This document shows, piece after piece, positions 44,754-55,811 of a DNA stretch of 64,000 bases; positions within the stretch are counted from its first letter, which is position 1, and the number at the start of each line of letters is the position of its first letter. A program made the position numbers and the translations under genes. The DNA comes from Globomyces pollinis-pini (lineage: Eukaryota > Chytridiomycota > Chytridiomycetes > Rhizophydiales > Globomycetaceae). The notes below the pieces were generated by a model that was not told the DNA's origin, searched no databases, and saw only the letters and a list, made by a program, of their open reading frames with translations. The stretch covers positions 52,948 through 116,947 of the forward strand of contig MU621111.1 in NCBI GenBank assembly GCA_025399215.1, in the 5' to 3' direction.

Positions 44754-46506
44754 TTAAATTGAGACAAAAAGAAAACATCCATAGATGGCTAGATGAACAA
44801 AGTGTCGTACAGAGCTTGATTTCACGTCATATCCATCCTTAGATGATTCACCATAAGTGGATCCACCTTGGTTATATTGTCCAGCATTACTATTGCCAGA
44901 TTGGTTATTGGAGCCATTGCTGTTTCCACTGCCACTTTGGTTGCCATTATTTCCGTTGTTATTACCACCTTGGTTACCATTGTTTCCGTTGCCATTTGTA
45001 GGCTGTGGTCCATTGGTAGTCACAGTCGTAGGTTCTGGATCGACACCTCCTTCTTCGATCAAATTCTTTTGAACATCAATCTTGAGATGAATGGCAGACA
45101 TTAAATTCTTATGGCGAGAGTTGAGCATCTTTTGAAATGAAATACTGTATTGATCAAAGAATTTTTGTTGATCTTCGGCATAAAGTTTGACCAATGGAAT
45201 TAATTCAGGATCTTTCATGATTCCACAATCAATGTTTAGAATACATTTGCCTTTCATCATGTTCTTGAAAATATCATTGTCAAACACTCCTGGTGTGTTG
45301 TCAAATGGTTCAAACTTCTTCTTGGTTGCATGTGGAGATATTTTTTGATGAACACCACTAATTTAATGAGTTTTAAGTATATTTACCCCATAGAATGCGA
45401 TCCAGTGACCAACACAACTATATCTTCGTTATTAAATCCCAACTGCTGAAGACGTGCCTTCATTTTACTGTATGAATCAGTACTATCATCTGGAATTCTT
45501 CCTTCAGGGCCAACAGGAGTAGCTACATCTTCACGTCCAACTCTAAATGGCATAGCTGGTCCACCACAATGTGTAACAGTGAGATGACCTGCCAAAGCGA
45601 TAATATCAGAACGGGAGTGGTTGTAGAATGTTGGAGGAACAAATTGAGTTGCAATTGAAGCTCCAAGGCCAAAGTTTTCCTTGTTTTCTAGAAAGAATGG
45701 AGTCGATCCATCACCAAATGGGTACGTTTCATTAAGTGGATCCCATAAACCGGCGTCGTGGAATGAACCGCGAATCCATAAAGCGGCCAAGTTGACAGAT
45801 GGAGCATCCTCTGGCATATGACTTGGATCTTGATTACAACCACCTGGAATACTGATATGCTCAACGAGAGAATCGGCGAGACTTTGGGTGCTCTTGAATT
45901 TCGAATTGGTGGGTTTTGGAGTTTCAGAGGTTGTGGTCACAGTTTTAGTAGAATCAACTTGAGTAATAGTAGATGTTGGTCCAACTGACACTGATGTTGT
46001 GATGTCCACCGGAGCAGGATTAACATCGTATGTGAAATCGGTACATTGGTAGATATCAAATGCCTTGGTTCCTCGTTTTGGATCTTCTTTTTGATGGCAA
46101 ATCACTTGAATGGTGAATGGATCACCCTTTTTCAATCCAGGAACTTTCTTGATATCGAATGGAACTTTGTATGTCTTTCCTTGCTTGGCACCTGCAAGCT
46201 CGCCAACCTTGTAAGGGAATGTCTTTGGATTATCACCAACACCAACGTAAATATCATTGTCTCCATTCCAGAAAAAGAAGAGTTCAATTTCGCCATCTAT
46301 AGATTAGAAGAAGAGACTGATATACTTGATTCGGAGTATGCAGCTCGGGGTACATTTGGCACAAGTCCATCATATCCACAAGGACCAACCTTTTGACCTT
46401 CCATGGCTCCAGGAGCATCTGGATTACCACGACCAGCAGGAACAGTGATCAGGAAATGACTTTTCACCAAAGAGCATAAACCAAAGATTGGTAACAACAA
46501 TTTCAT
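44754..46506 (-). CDS. secreted fusion: BIM1-like (LPMO-like X325) domain + haem peroxidase, GPI-anchored
   Basis: 564 residues, introns 46297-46325 and 45358-45386 (29 nt each). Signal peptide MKLLLPIFGLCSLVKS leaves an N-terminal His (HFLITVPAGRGNPDAP), as required for copper binding in LPMO-like BIM1/CBI1 proteins. The domain continues with VGPCGYDG, FFFWNGDNDIYVGVGD, ICHQKEDP and YQCTDFTYD. After a Thr/Ser linker comes a class II-like haem peroxidase: distal Arg/His in IRGSFHDAG, LAGHLTVTHCGGPAMPF, GREDVATPVGPEGRIPDD, proximal His in VTGSHSMG, and FDNTPGVFDNDIF. An Asn/Gly-rich linker ends in a hydrophobic C-terminus without a cytosolic tail, typical of a GPI signal. Each part is recognised; the combined activity is inference. 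Confidence 0.85.
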
Positions 46507-46593
46507 TTGTATTGTATTTTTAATATTTTGAAAGAGTGATTTGTGCTCTTATAAATGAAATTTGTAACAGTTTGAGTCATTTCATGACCCGAC

Positions 46594-46797
46594 CGCAAAA
46601 AAGGCTCCCTTTGGCAACGCCACTTTCTTTTTTTAGAAATTGATTGAGGGTCTATTGCTGTTAAAACCATAGCATTCCAAAGACTGAAACGTTACAAAAT
46701 CTTTTAAAAAATGTCTTTTTCGAACACTCCAATTGAGTTTCAATTAAATATGAAGTGGAGCAATCAAAGAAAAAAGGTGCTGTCGCAAAAAAGCCTC
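46594..46797 (+). promoter_or_regulatory. divergent promoter with repeated CGCAAAAAAGSCTC element
   Basis: Within the 396-bp region between two divergent BIM1-domain genes, CGCAAAAAAGGCTC (46594-46607) and CGCAAAAAAGCCTC (46784-46797) form a direct repeat with one mismatch, one copy nearer each start codon. TTATAA-like sequence precedes both genes. A shared regulator binding site is plausible, untested. Confidence 0.4.
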
Positions 46798-46902
46798 AAA
46801 ATAACCACAGTGGCTTAGCTGTTCCTAATTGGTAACTTGTGTTTTATGGATGGTCGCACATTTGACTCATAAAAACAGCGACTTTAGAATCAAAGAAGAT
46901 AG

Positions 46903-47817
46903 ATGATGAAAGTCGTACTTGGAGTCCTTGCTGTCGGAGCTTATGCTAGAATTGATATGTTGGAACCTAAACCACGAGTCCCAATGGGTGATCGAACAAC
47001 GGCACAACAAGTTAACTTGTGTGGTGGTGAACCAATAGATGTTGAACTGCCATCTAACCCAAGAGTCAAATTCTCAACACTTGGTAAGATCACAAGGATT
47101 AATTAACGTGAAGGTAATGCCGTGACTTTCAAGACCTATGATAATACCAAACGTTGTAACTTTTTCTTGGCTGTTGGGGACAAACCTGATTTTGATCCAA
47201 TATCACTTTATGATGCGGCACAATCTTTAGAGAATTTGAAAGCTGGTGGTACTAATAAGGTTGTCTTAGATAAGATTAGCGCGGTACCAGAATGGGTTGT
47301 GGGTGCTACTGGAACTCTTCAAATTGAATGTATTGAGGCTAGTAGAGGAAATCCAATTACTCATCAATGTGTTGATTTGGTGTTTGATGACGTTAACTCT
47401 ACTCCATCTTCAACTACTACTGTTGTTTCAACCACTTCCACCACTGTTGCTTCTACCACTACTGTCCCTGCAACTTCTGCCATAACTGATACTACTATTA
47501 GTATCTCTCTTTCTTCTACTGACGCTATCACTTCTGCAACCACAACCACTACTGAAGCAATCCAACCAACACTTATTGAATCAACCACCACTGCTGTGTC
47601 TTCCACTGGTTCAGTCGTCCCAACTGAAGCTACCACTATCGCGGTCACCACCACTAAACAATCTGACACGAAACCAACGTCAGCAGAAAAAGAGGACAAT
47701 AGATATTCCAAAACCGGGGATAAACCCTACAAAAACACTAATGGCTATAGTGACATTGAAAATTCTGCTTCCAAGCTCAATTCCATGGCTAGTCTTTTGA
47801 TGTTTTTATTCATTTAG
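46903..47817 (+). CDS. GPI-anchored BIM1-like surface protein lacking the N-terminal His
   Basis: 294 residues, one 30-nt intron (47084-47113). A hydrophobic signal peptide (about 1-16) is followed by RIDMLEPKPRVPMGDR, NLCGGEP and, further on, CNFFLAVGDKPDF, ATGTLQIECIEASRG and HQCVDLVFDD, which align in order with the BIM1-like domain of the divergent gene (PCG, GVGDNPK, IQVICHQKE, YQCTDF). The residue after the predicted cleavage site is Arg or Ile instead of His, so the copper brace seems lost. A Thr/Ser-rich stalk (about 125-250) and a hydrophobic C-terminus (SMASLLMFLFI) indicate a GPI-anchored cell-surface protein. Start at the first of two adjacent ATGs. Confidence 0.75.
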
Positions 47818-48081
47818 TTGAATTTATAAACTGAACTATATACTTATACATTCATTTTCCAATTAGTCTAGTTATGTTTTTTTGATCCTTTGTTTTTACT
47901 TTTTTACTAAACGCAATTGAAGACTGGTTGAACTTCAATGGGTCAAAATACTCAAGTGCAGTGAAAGTCACGGAGTAAATGCATAAATCTTAGATTTAGA
48001 GAAAAACCAAACTTCTGATCAAATTTAATATTTAAACGTGAGTATTTATTTATTCTGTACGAAATACTTACAGTTTCCAGA

Positions 48082-49088
48082 CTATGCAGAGGAAGCAGCG
48101 GATTTATGTGAATGTTGATGGTTACAAGTAGAATGCTGGGCTTTAATCTTTTCAATAACGTCTGCATGAGCTTCAATTTCCTCGATAGGTTCAAAGCTGG
48201 CTGTTTCTGGATTGAAGGCCAACAAATTTCCGGTCTCGAAATCAAAGTACCATCCAGAAAGTGTTAAAGAATTATCTTGCAGTTTGGACATAATCCATGG
48301 GTACGTTGTTAGATTTTCAAGCGAACATAAGATTGAAGCTTCCTCTAAGCTATTAGATTCCTGATATTGATTTTACCACATGCTCGGTTTTGTACTTCTT
48401 CTGATTGGTCACCGAAATATTGTAGAGTCTTTTCTTTGGCACGCTTAGCAATATTTACCCAAGGTCCAACAAAGTCAAAATCTCCAGTTGCACCACTCAT
48501 TAATCCTGCAATACCACCACATCTAATGTTTAATATACCAATATCTCTACTTTGAATGTCCCAAAACAATAATATTTTCAACTTTCAATGCTCGAACAGC
48601 ATATTCCAAAGCTGAAGCAGTACCGTGATAACCAGCATCAAGTTGATAAGGAGCAACCAAATTGGCAACGTTACGGACAACAAAGAAATCTCCAGGAGCG
48701 CAATCAGTGATGATAGCTGGATCGACTCTGGAATCGGAACATCCTATTAAGATACTCTTTGGAGATTGACCCAATTTCAAAGAGTTAAAAAGTTCTTTGT
48801 TTTCTGTGAAGTACTTATGTTTGAATCGTAAATGACCATCAGCAAATTTTGAATGTACAACTGAGAGTCAACATAAAAGACAGTAAACCTCTAGTGAGAC
48901 TTGATAGAACGACGCTATTAGAATCTTGAGAGATATTTAAAGCAGTATCAGCAACTAATCAAATGTTAAGATATGGTAAAGCTACCAGCATGAGGATTTG
49001 GAGTATTATGAATGAATTTCCAAGCTGCTTTTGATTGATTCCAACCAAAAACTGAAGTTAATCGAGAGGATGCTTTGATAGTGTTCAT
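48082..49088 (-). CDS. mitochondrial beta-carbonic anhydrase (copy 2)
   Basis: 295 residues in five exons (introns 48955-48985, 48861-48888, 48523-48550, 48345-48376). Presequence MNTIKASSRLTSVFGW is basic and acid-free. Active site: IGCSDSRVDPAI and LGHSKCGGIAG, the latter split by an intron inside the Lys codon. The C-terminal segment mirrors copy 1 (LTLSGWYFDFETGNLLAF), but the tail differs (STCNHQHSHKS). It shares with copy 1 the intron after the RAC codons and the first intron in the presequence region, and has two extra introns. Confidence 0.95.
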
Positions 49089-49694
49089 AAGTTAAGAAAT
49101 AAATTACAATCCAATGTCTTTTTGCTTCATTTAACTACAGGTTCCGAGTCAGCGCCCGTTGATTAACCGTTTGTGAACTCACTGAATTACACCAAAGAAC
49201 TTAAAAAAATACACTAAAAATACCATGAGAATCTTTGGTATTTTTGTCTTTTAATAGCAATCGAACTTTAAGTTTGAAAATCAATTGAAATATGGTATCT
49301 TTTGTTTTAATAGTTACACCACTTTCAAAAGTACTCGATCAGTACTGTAATTGGTAACCATACAAAATAAATCTGGATTCTTTTAGATTGTCCCAGTTAA
49401 ATTAGATACTTCAATGTGTTGTCATCACCCTCCCTTATCTTATCGCAATCCAATTAATTTAATGCAAGAGATGAAGAGATTATTGAAATAATCAATCAAT
49501 AGATGTTAAAGATACAATAAAATATATGAACTGACAACAGCTCAATGAATTCATTTACTTGTATGAACTGTCAATAAACTTTATCAATCACTTTGTCATT
49601 TTTATCGTTCTTCAATCAACTTTGCTTTGGTTCTGTAAACCCAAAATTGTGTGAAAAAAGGACATTGAATTCAATCGATTGAATTTAGAAACCA
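49089..49694. other. intergenic, nothing recognised
   Basis: AT-rich region between divergent genes, about 600 bp, without a supported ORF, repeat or tRNA. Confidence 0.5.
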
Positions 49695-50911
49695 ATGAAG
49701 AATTTTGTGAAATTGGACGTGATCAACAGAATACCAAGATTAACTGCGCAAGCATACAAAGGGCAGTCTGGTATTGTCTAATAGCTGATTATATAGGAAA
49801 AGTAGCCATTGTGGGAGGCAGTCTGGAATATACTGGAGCTCCATATTACTCTGCTATTTCCGCTTTAAGAACTGGATCCGATTTATGTCATATCATTTGT
49901 TCCCCAGATTCTTCCAGTATTATTAAAGTATTAGTATTCAAATTGACGTTTTCAACAGTCATATGCACCAGAGCTGGTTGTATATCCTTACCTGGTAGAT
50001 AATAACACCTAATAATCCAGGATCATAAATCAAACTATTCTTCTGAAATCCTCAACATCTTAAATCGTGTTAATTGCATCGTAATCGGACCTGGTTTAGG
50101 ACGACATCCAAAAACATTATCGTTGGTCTCCAACATTGTATTTTAACCATACGCTAATTCTTTAGATTCAAGAAACAAAGAATCTGAATTTACCTTTAAT
50201 TATAGATGCAGTAATCTATATTTAACGTATGAAAAATCCGTGCATTAACAATAATCGTAGAATGATATCTAACCACTCCATGTTTAATAGGATGGATTAT
50301 TTCTAATCCAAAATAATCCAAGTTTAATTCGAAATTATTCTAAAACAATCTTGACTCCCAATATTAACGAATTTAAAAAGTTATTGCAAGTCACCGTATA
50401 TAAAACATTGCTAATATATATAGGGATTGGAATTCACTGATAAAGACTCTGATGTTATGTCATTATCTTCCAAATTAGGTATTTTCTAGGTTATTTAAAA
50501 GCCAGGTGTGACTATTTTAAAGAAAGGACATCAAGATATTATCGCTTCTAATGGAATTGGTAAATTAGCATTTCTCACCATAGAATCAAATCTAAATTTA
50601 AATTTTGAGTTTCAATCGTGTTTGAAAAGGTGTGGTGGACAAGGTGACTTATTAACTGGAATTCTATCCACATTTGTTGGATGGTTTCTTAAATCGTAAA
50701 TTCATCCATAATTCAAAATAGTATTGAAGAAAGTGATGATAAAAATATTTTCGAATCATTGGCACTATCTTGCCATGCAGCAGGAATGGTTTTGAAGGTC
50801 GCTGCTGGCCGTGCATTTGAAGTTCGAGGTCGAAGTTTGGTAGCGTCAGATATCATTCCATTTATTGGACCATCATTCGAAAGCTTATTTGATCCCAAAT
50901 CAAGACATTAA
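49695..50911 (+). CDS. ATP/ADP-dependent NAD(P)H-hydrate dehydratase
   Basis: Metabolite-repair enzyme of the NAXD/CARKD family that restores damaged hydrated NAD(P)H. 300 residues in ten exons; introns of 24-38 nt plus one of 80 nt (50211-50290). Motifs in order: AYKGQSG-KVAIVGGSLEYTG (ribokinase-like nucleotide loop), SYAPELVVYPYL, IVIGPGLGR, IIDADGLFL, KTILTPNINEFKKLL, VTILKKGHQDII, CGGQGDLLTGIL (catalytic Asp) and HAAGMVLKVAAGRAFEVRGR. The exon sum is a multiple of three. The last junction (Cys codon at the 38-nt intron after VG) is the least certain. Confidence 0.9.
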
Positions 50912-51057
50912 ACGATTAGGGTATGAAAAATCTATTACTGATAACATAATTGTAGGTATACTGAAATTTGTTTTTAAAATATAATTGAATTCTCCCATTG
51001 ACATTCAAAAAATAGTTTTAAGATCTTTATTAATTTACGGACGACTGTAACTTGTAA

Positions 51058-53643
51058 TCACGGCAATTTTATGCTTGGATAAGACGAATGAATTGAAAAG
51101 TCTAATGTCACATTTTCTGCTTGACATTTCAAAGTCTCCAAAGCTTTCACATTATGTGTACATACTTTCAAACAGCGCGACACCTTTAAATGAATAAACT
51201 AAAATTACATTTGGATCATTTGGATAAGTTTTCTCAAGATCAATCCATGATAGTTGACAAGTAACAAATACAGTTATGACTTCCTCCAAAAATAGTTTTA
51301 TATCTTGTTCGTATATTGGATGTAGAGTGGCCAAATATTGTGCAGGTTGTAATAGAGCCGGAGATTGTAATAATCCCATATGCTTGAATCGGTTTTTGTA
51401 ATGAATTGATACATCAAAATAAGTTGGTTTGCTATTAAATTGTGGATTTAATCTGGATATCAAACAGCACAACTATATCGATTAGTACTAGTTTTAAATA
51501 CTCTGAATGAACCCAAAGTCAATAATCGATTTGCATTCAAAATCCTAATGTTAAGTTATATCTGATACTTTTGAATTATTTCAAGTTTTGATGAGGAATT
51601 TGATAAATCTAATTGTTGTATATGTGCCGTTAGATCCTTCGGTTTGTTATTGCTACTTGCCATCATATCTTCAACATGGGAGCAAAGGATAGAATACAAA
51701 TAATATATATAACTAAGAGGAATCAACTATAATTATGTTTACCAATAAAATAAGTCATATTCAAATGGAGCATAAAGCTCTAATTCAAATCCCATTGTAA
51801 ATGTAATGATGATCAAATAGAGTTTATGAAAATAGGCCCAAGATGAAAATGGATTAGTATTCTAAACATCAGTAAACGTTACGAACCTGAATAGAACTGT
51901 TGGCGTCTGGTCTCATCTGATCTAATTCATACAACTGTACATCAGCTCGTTCCAAATCCATCTGCAATGACTCCCACTTCTGGATTAAATGAAATAATTG
52001 TCTTCGTTGTCTGGCTCGATTCAAACTCAAAGTTTTAATCGATGTGGCAAAAGTCTACCAACTATTCAGTTCAAGAATATTATACCTTAGAGCATTGTGA
52101 TAATGCAACTGAAGTTATTTCGAGAATGTTTTCATTGATAGATTCAAAATATGGAACATGGATAAATGAAGATATCGAATCTTTCAAATATTCACTGATT
52201 GGCTATAATGAAAATTAATGAATATTAGATTACAAATTGACCAAGTATTTGTTTGTCACAAAGAAAAGACCGCTAAAGAATAAGTCCCGCTTACAAGTTA
52301 CATATAGATAAGACATTGTCAATACTGTGGGTGATACTTTATCCATCGAGAAATGATTCATCTGCATCTATATTATAAAAATACGCTAAGTGATATACTA
52401 AAATAAATTAAAAATGAAATACCAAATAGAAAATCAGGACGCATATTCGATTTTATCAATGCTATTTGTGATAGTTGCTGTAACATTTCTTTCCATATTT
52501 CTATGCCCTCATTGGTTGGTAATTTTTTCACAGCCATTGGTGTCTGTGGAAAAAACTTTCGATGAATCATTACATCAAATGAATCTAGTTGATTAATTGC
52601 ACTCAACGATTACGATCCATATTTGTACCCAAACTGACTGTTTTGTATATCAACTCTAATTGACATAGTGCTAATTGAATTGCTTTTTGTAATCCATCCA
52701 CATCATCATTGTTCAAAAGTCTTTCAAATATTTCTATTGCTAACTGTTCCAAAACTTAAATACTGTTTGATTACTTACAATCAAGAATTGAAATCGGTCT
52801 ATAATCGCAGGTATATGTGTTTCAATTGATTCATTATCAATAATGGTACTATCCAAAGCTCCAAATAAATCTGAACAGTGTTAATAATTAAAATAATGGT
52901 TTGAAAAATCCGAAAATAGACTGATAAATTGTATGCAATACCTCCAAACTTTTCTCTTGGTTCTTTCAAAATCTCAATAAGATTCTCTTTGAAGTATTTG
53001 ATTAAATCAACTACTGGAGCGTTATCTCGCGGTTCTAAATCCAACTCTTTATATCAGTATATTGAACTTATTACCATGAGAATCGGGACAAAAATCTTCA
53101 TCCTATCATTGAATTAAAATTGCTAAGTACATAATAAACACCAGCACTACCGATCAATTGTCGTGCTAACATCATAATTCCAAATAATCCACTCAAGTAG
53201 CTTCTAAATATTCTCGATTCCACATTATCAACATTGACTACATATACGCATGCAAAGTTTTGATCAAGCATTTGGCCTTTGAGCCATTCAATCTAATAAT
53301 TCAACTTGTAACAAGACTACCACTGAAATGAAAAGTGAATCCATAAGTCCGATTAACTGGTTTGATTCTAATGGTAGGGCAGCATCCTCAATACTTAGTT
53401 TTCCTCTTTCATTCGCTGGTGCAATATCTAATCCTGTATCCATTTTTGCATTCATGATTGGAATAGCAGACATTCCTTTCATTAAATTAAACCTACTTAC
53501 CATCAAACAAAGTAAAGTATTTCGAATGGATTAATGATCCGTTGGGTAGCTTACTGCATTCCTCTTTGAATTGAGATGTGATGTCTAACATAAAAATGAA
53601 GAAGAATTCGACTCACAACTTTCAAATCTGATTCATTACGCAT
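51058..53643 (-). CDS. NatC auxiliary subunit NAA35/Mak10
   Basis: Non-catalytic subunit of the NatC N-terminal acetyltransferase, which anchors it to ribosomes. Diagnostic N-terminal block: DITSQFKEEC, LFDGMSAIPIMNAKMDTGLD-like segment with SAIPIMNAKMDTGL, and LPLESNQLIGLMDSLF. A C-terminal block around 51180-51450 contains NPQFNSKPTYFD, HYKNRFKHMGLLQSPALLQP, which parallels the family's late conserved region. Many short introns (about 24-35 nt) break the minus strand; I did not resolve every junction, and the first intron after the SDLK codons is uncertain. The end at TGA 51058-51060 follows the segment SIHSSYPSIKLP. Confidence 0.8.
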
Positions 53644-53677
53644 TACCAATATTTTATTCGTTAATGTTTAAAGTTTA

Positions 53678-55528
53678 TTAAGCACTTTTGCCTCTGCTAG
53701 ATCGACGAGATGGAAGAGGTAATTTGGACGCTGAATCACCTTGATCCTTTACTTTACCGTCTGCCTTTGGAGTTTTTACCGGTGTTGCCTTTGATTTCTT
53801 GCTAACCTTATTTTGGTTAGTTTTAGGAGTACTGAGCTTTTCTTCTAGCTTGTTTTGCACTGGGGTAGCCTTGGTGCTAGATCTTGTCTCTCTAACTGGT
53901 GTGTCTTTCTTAGCAGGTGCTTCCTTCTTTGCAGGCGTTTCTTTCTTAGCTGGTGTTTCCTTCTTTGCTGGTGTTTCTTTCTTAGCAGGAGTTTCTTTCT
54001 TTGCCGGTGTTTCCTTCTTAGCAGGAGTTTCTTTCTTTGCCGGTGTTTCCTTCTTAGCAGGAGTTTCTTTCTTCGCCGGTGTTTCCTTCTTAGCTGGCGC
54101 TTCTTTTTTTGCCGGAGTTTCCTTCTTAGATGGTGCTTCCTTCTTTGCTGGAGCTTCCTTTTTCGCAGGGGTTTCTTTCTTTGCTGGAGCTTCTTTCTTT
54201 GCTGGCGTTTCTTTCTTAGCTGGGCTTTTCGGGATTACGGCTTCGACTTTCTCAGCGACTTCTTTTTTTGCTGGAGTACTCTTCTTGGCAGGAGTAGATT
54301 TCTTAGCAGAAGATTCTTTCACATTTGGAGTAGCAGATTCATTCTTCTTTTTGGCTGGAGTAGGTTTCGATTGCTGTACATCTTTTTTCGGGGTCGAGTC
54401 GGTTTTTTGAGACCGAGTTACACGTGGGGATTCTAACAAATCATCAGTTTCATTTTCCATTGCGATTTTCTTGCTTCGAGTATTCTTAGCACTCTCTCCT
54501 TCATTCTTGTCCTTGTCTTGGGCAACTGAGGTAGTGGCGGGGTTCTTTTTCACAGATTTAGTAGATGCCTTCTCTTTCGCATCAGCTTTCCCAGCAGATT
54601 TCTTTGGAGACTCTTTATTGTTATTCACAGGTCCCGAATTGCCAGACTCCGAAGTTTTAACCTTTTTGGCGGCTTGACTATCGGATTCATCAGTTGATCG
54701 TTTCTTGGGAGAAGATTTGGCAGCCTCCTTAACAGCATGGAATTCATAATCAATTCCTACCTCTTTTAACTTTTTATTCTTTGTTGATTCAGCATTCACC
54801 ATACGTGTTTTTCGTCTTTCGAATTGCTCTGGAGTTTTTTCCTATGGTTAAGCATACAAAACATACTTTATTATGAATTGCTTTTTGAATTTTATGGGTA
54901 GGTACGATTTTAAATGGCTTATTTGCATTTTTGAACACATTCTCATGCAATTTGTTTGCATCTACCACTTGGCCTATAAAGATTGAGATTTCATGGTGTA
55001 ATTACATTTTAAAAGGTGATTGGCCAACAAATAATTGTTCATTGTTTCAGCTACAATCTTTGCTACTTGATCGTTTTCAAATTCAATGAAGGCATAATGC
55101 TTGGAAGCACCAGTTTTCTTATTTCTAGATAATCGTAATCTTGAGACCGTCCCAAATTGAGAAAAATAAGCTTTCATTTCTTGTTCGTAAAAGCCGTGGG
55201 GAATACGACCAAGGTAAACCACACCTGGCTTTTCGGAAGGTTTGGAAACGGTCTTCACTTTACGCTTTAGAGCCACCGTATCTGATTTTGTAAGAATTTC
55301 AGGGGTGTTTGTGAGATTGATAGAGTCACCTTCCATAGGTTCTTCCATAGTTACATCCTGGCCATCTTCATCTGAACTTTCCACATCGCTACTCTCAGAA
55401 ATACCTGCTAAAGCAGCGCGAAGCTCTGTGTCTGACAATTGATCTTCATCTACAGGGAGCTTGATTTCGTCTTCTTCTTTCAAGGTTTTTTGTTCCTTTA
55501 TCACTTTTTTGTTTGTTTGGACTTTCAT
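53678..55528 (-). CDS. NIFK/Nop15-like nucleolar RRM protein with PAKKE-repeat tail
   Basis: 597 residues, introns 54974-55005 (32 nt) and 54842-54866 (25). Acidic N-terminus, then one RRM with RNP2 VVYLGRIP and RNP1 KHYAFIEF, followed by the NIFK-type extension [19 protein letters not shown] and VGIDYEF. This matches ribosome-biogenesis proteins NIFK/Nop15 (60S maturation). The unusual C-terminal half is Lys-rich and holds about 18 six-residue PAKKE units between Ser/Thr/Pro/Lys-rich flanks, resembling a histone H1 tail. Normal family members end soon after the IDY motif. Confidence 0.87.
53905..54225 (-). repeat. 18-bp coding minisatellite (T/A-P-A-K-K-E units)
   Basis: About 18 tandem 18-bp units within the nucleolar RRM protein, encoding TPAKKE or APAKKE with a few variants ([12 protein letters not shown]). 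Several synonymous variants alternate in blocks, as expected from unequal exchange. Units near the middle are the most uniform. Confidence 0.9.
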
Positions 55529-55811
55529 GACTTCAAAAAAAAAACAAAAAAAAAAAAATATAGTCAGTTCACTTGAATGGAATCAATGAAAACTTTGGTT
55601 TTTGTTCAAGTTTAGTAGCTTCGCGGATCAAAGAGTCCATGCATAATACATAGGCCTCAATGGAGATATGCATTTTTGTAGTTTATAAATGAGAATAATT
55701 TGAGAGCCAATTGGAACAACTTGATAGCCATGAAATGTTTGTTTAGATTTTTAGATAGTCTGATTTGTCCTTGTCAGTTTTTCTCCACGCGATTAACAAA
55801 GTTGATCAGAA

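Noticed and set aside
47364..47711. Minus-strand Val-rich ORF of 115 codons
   Set aside because: Antisense of the Thr/Ser-rich stalk of the BIM1-like protein; no own start context or domain.
53799..54410. 203-codon plus-strand ORF rich in Phe/Ala/Gly/Val opposite the PAKKE repeat
   Set aside because: It is the antisense reading of an 18-bp coding minisatellite; the sense strand encodes a recognised RRM protein continuous with it.
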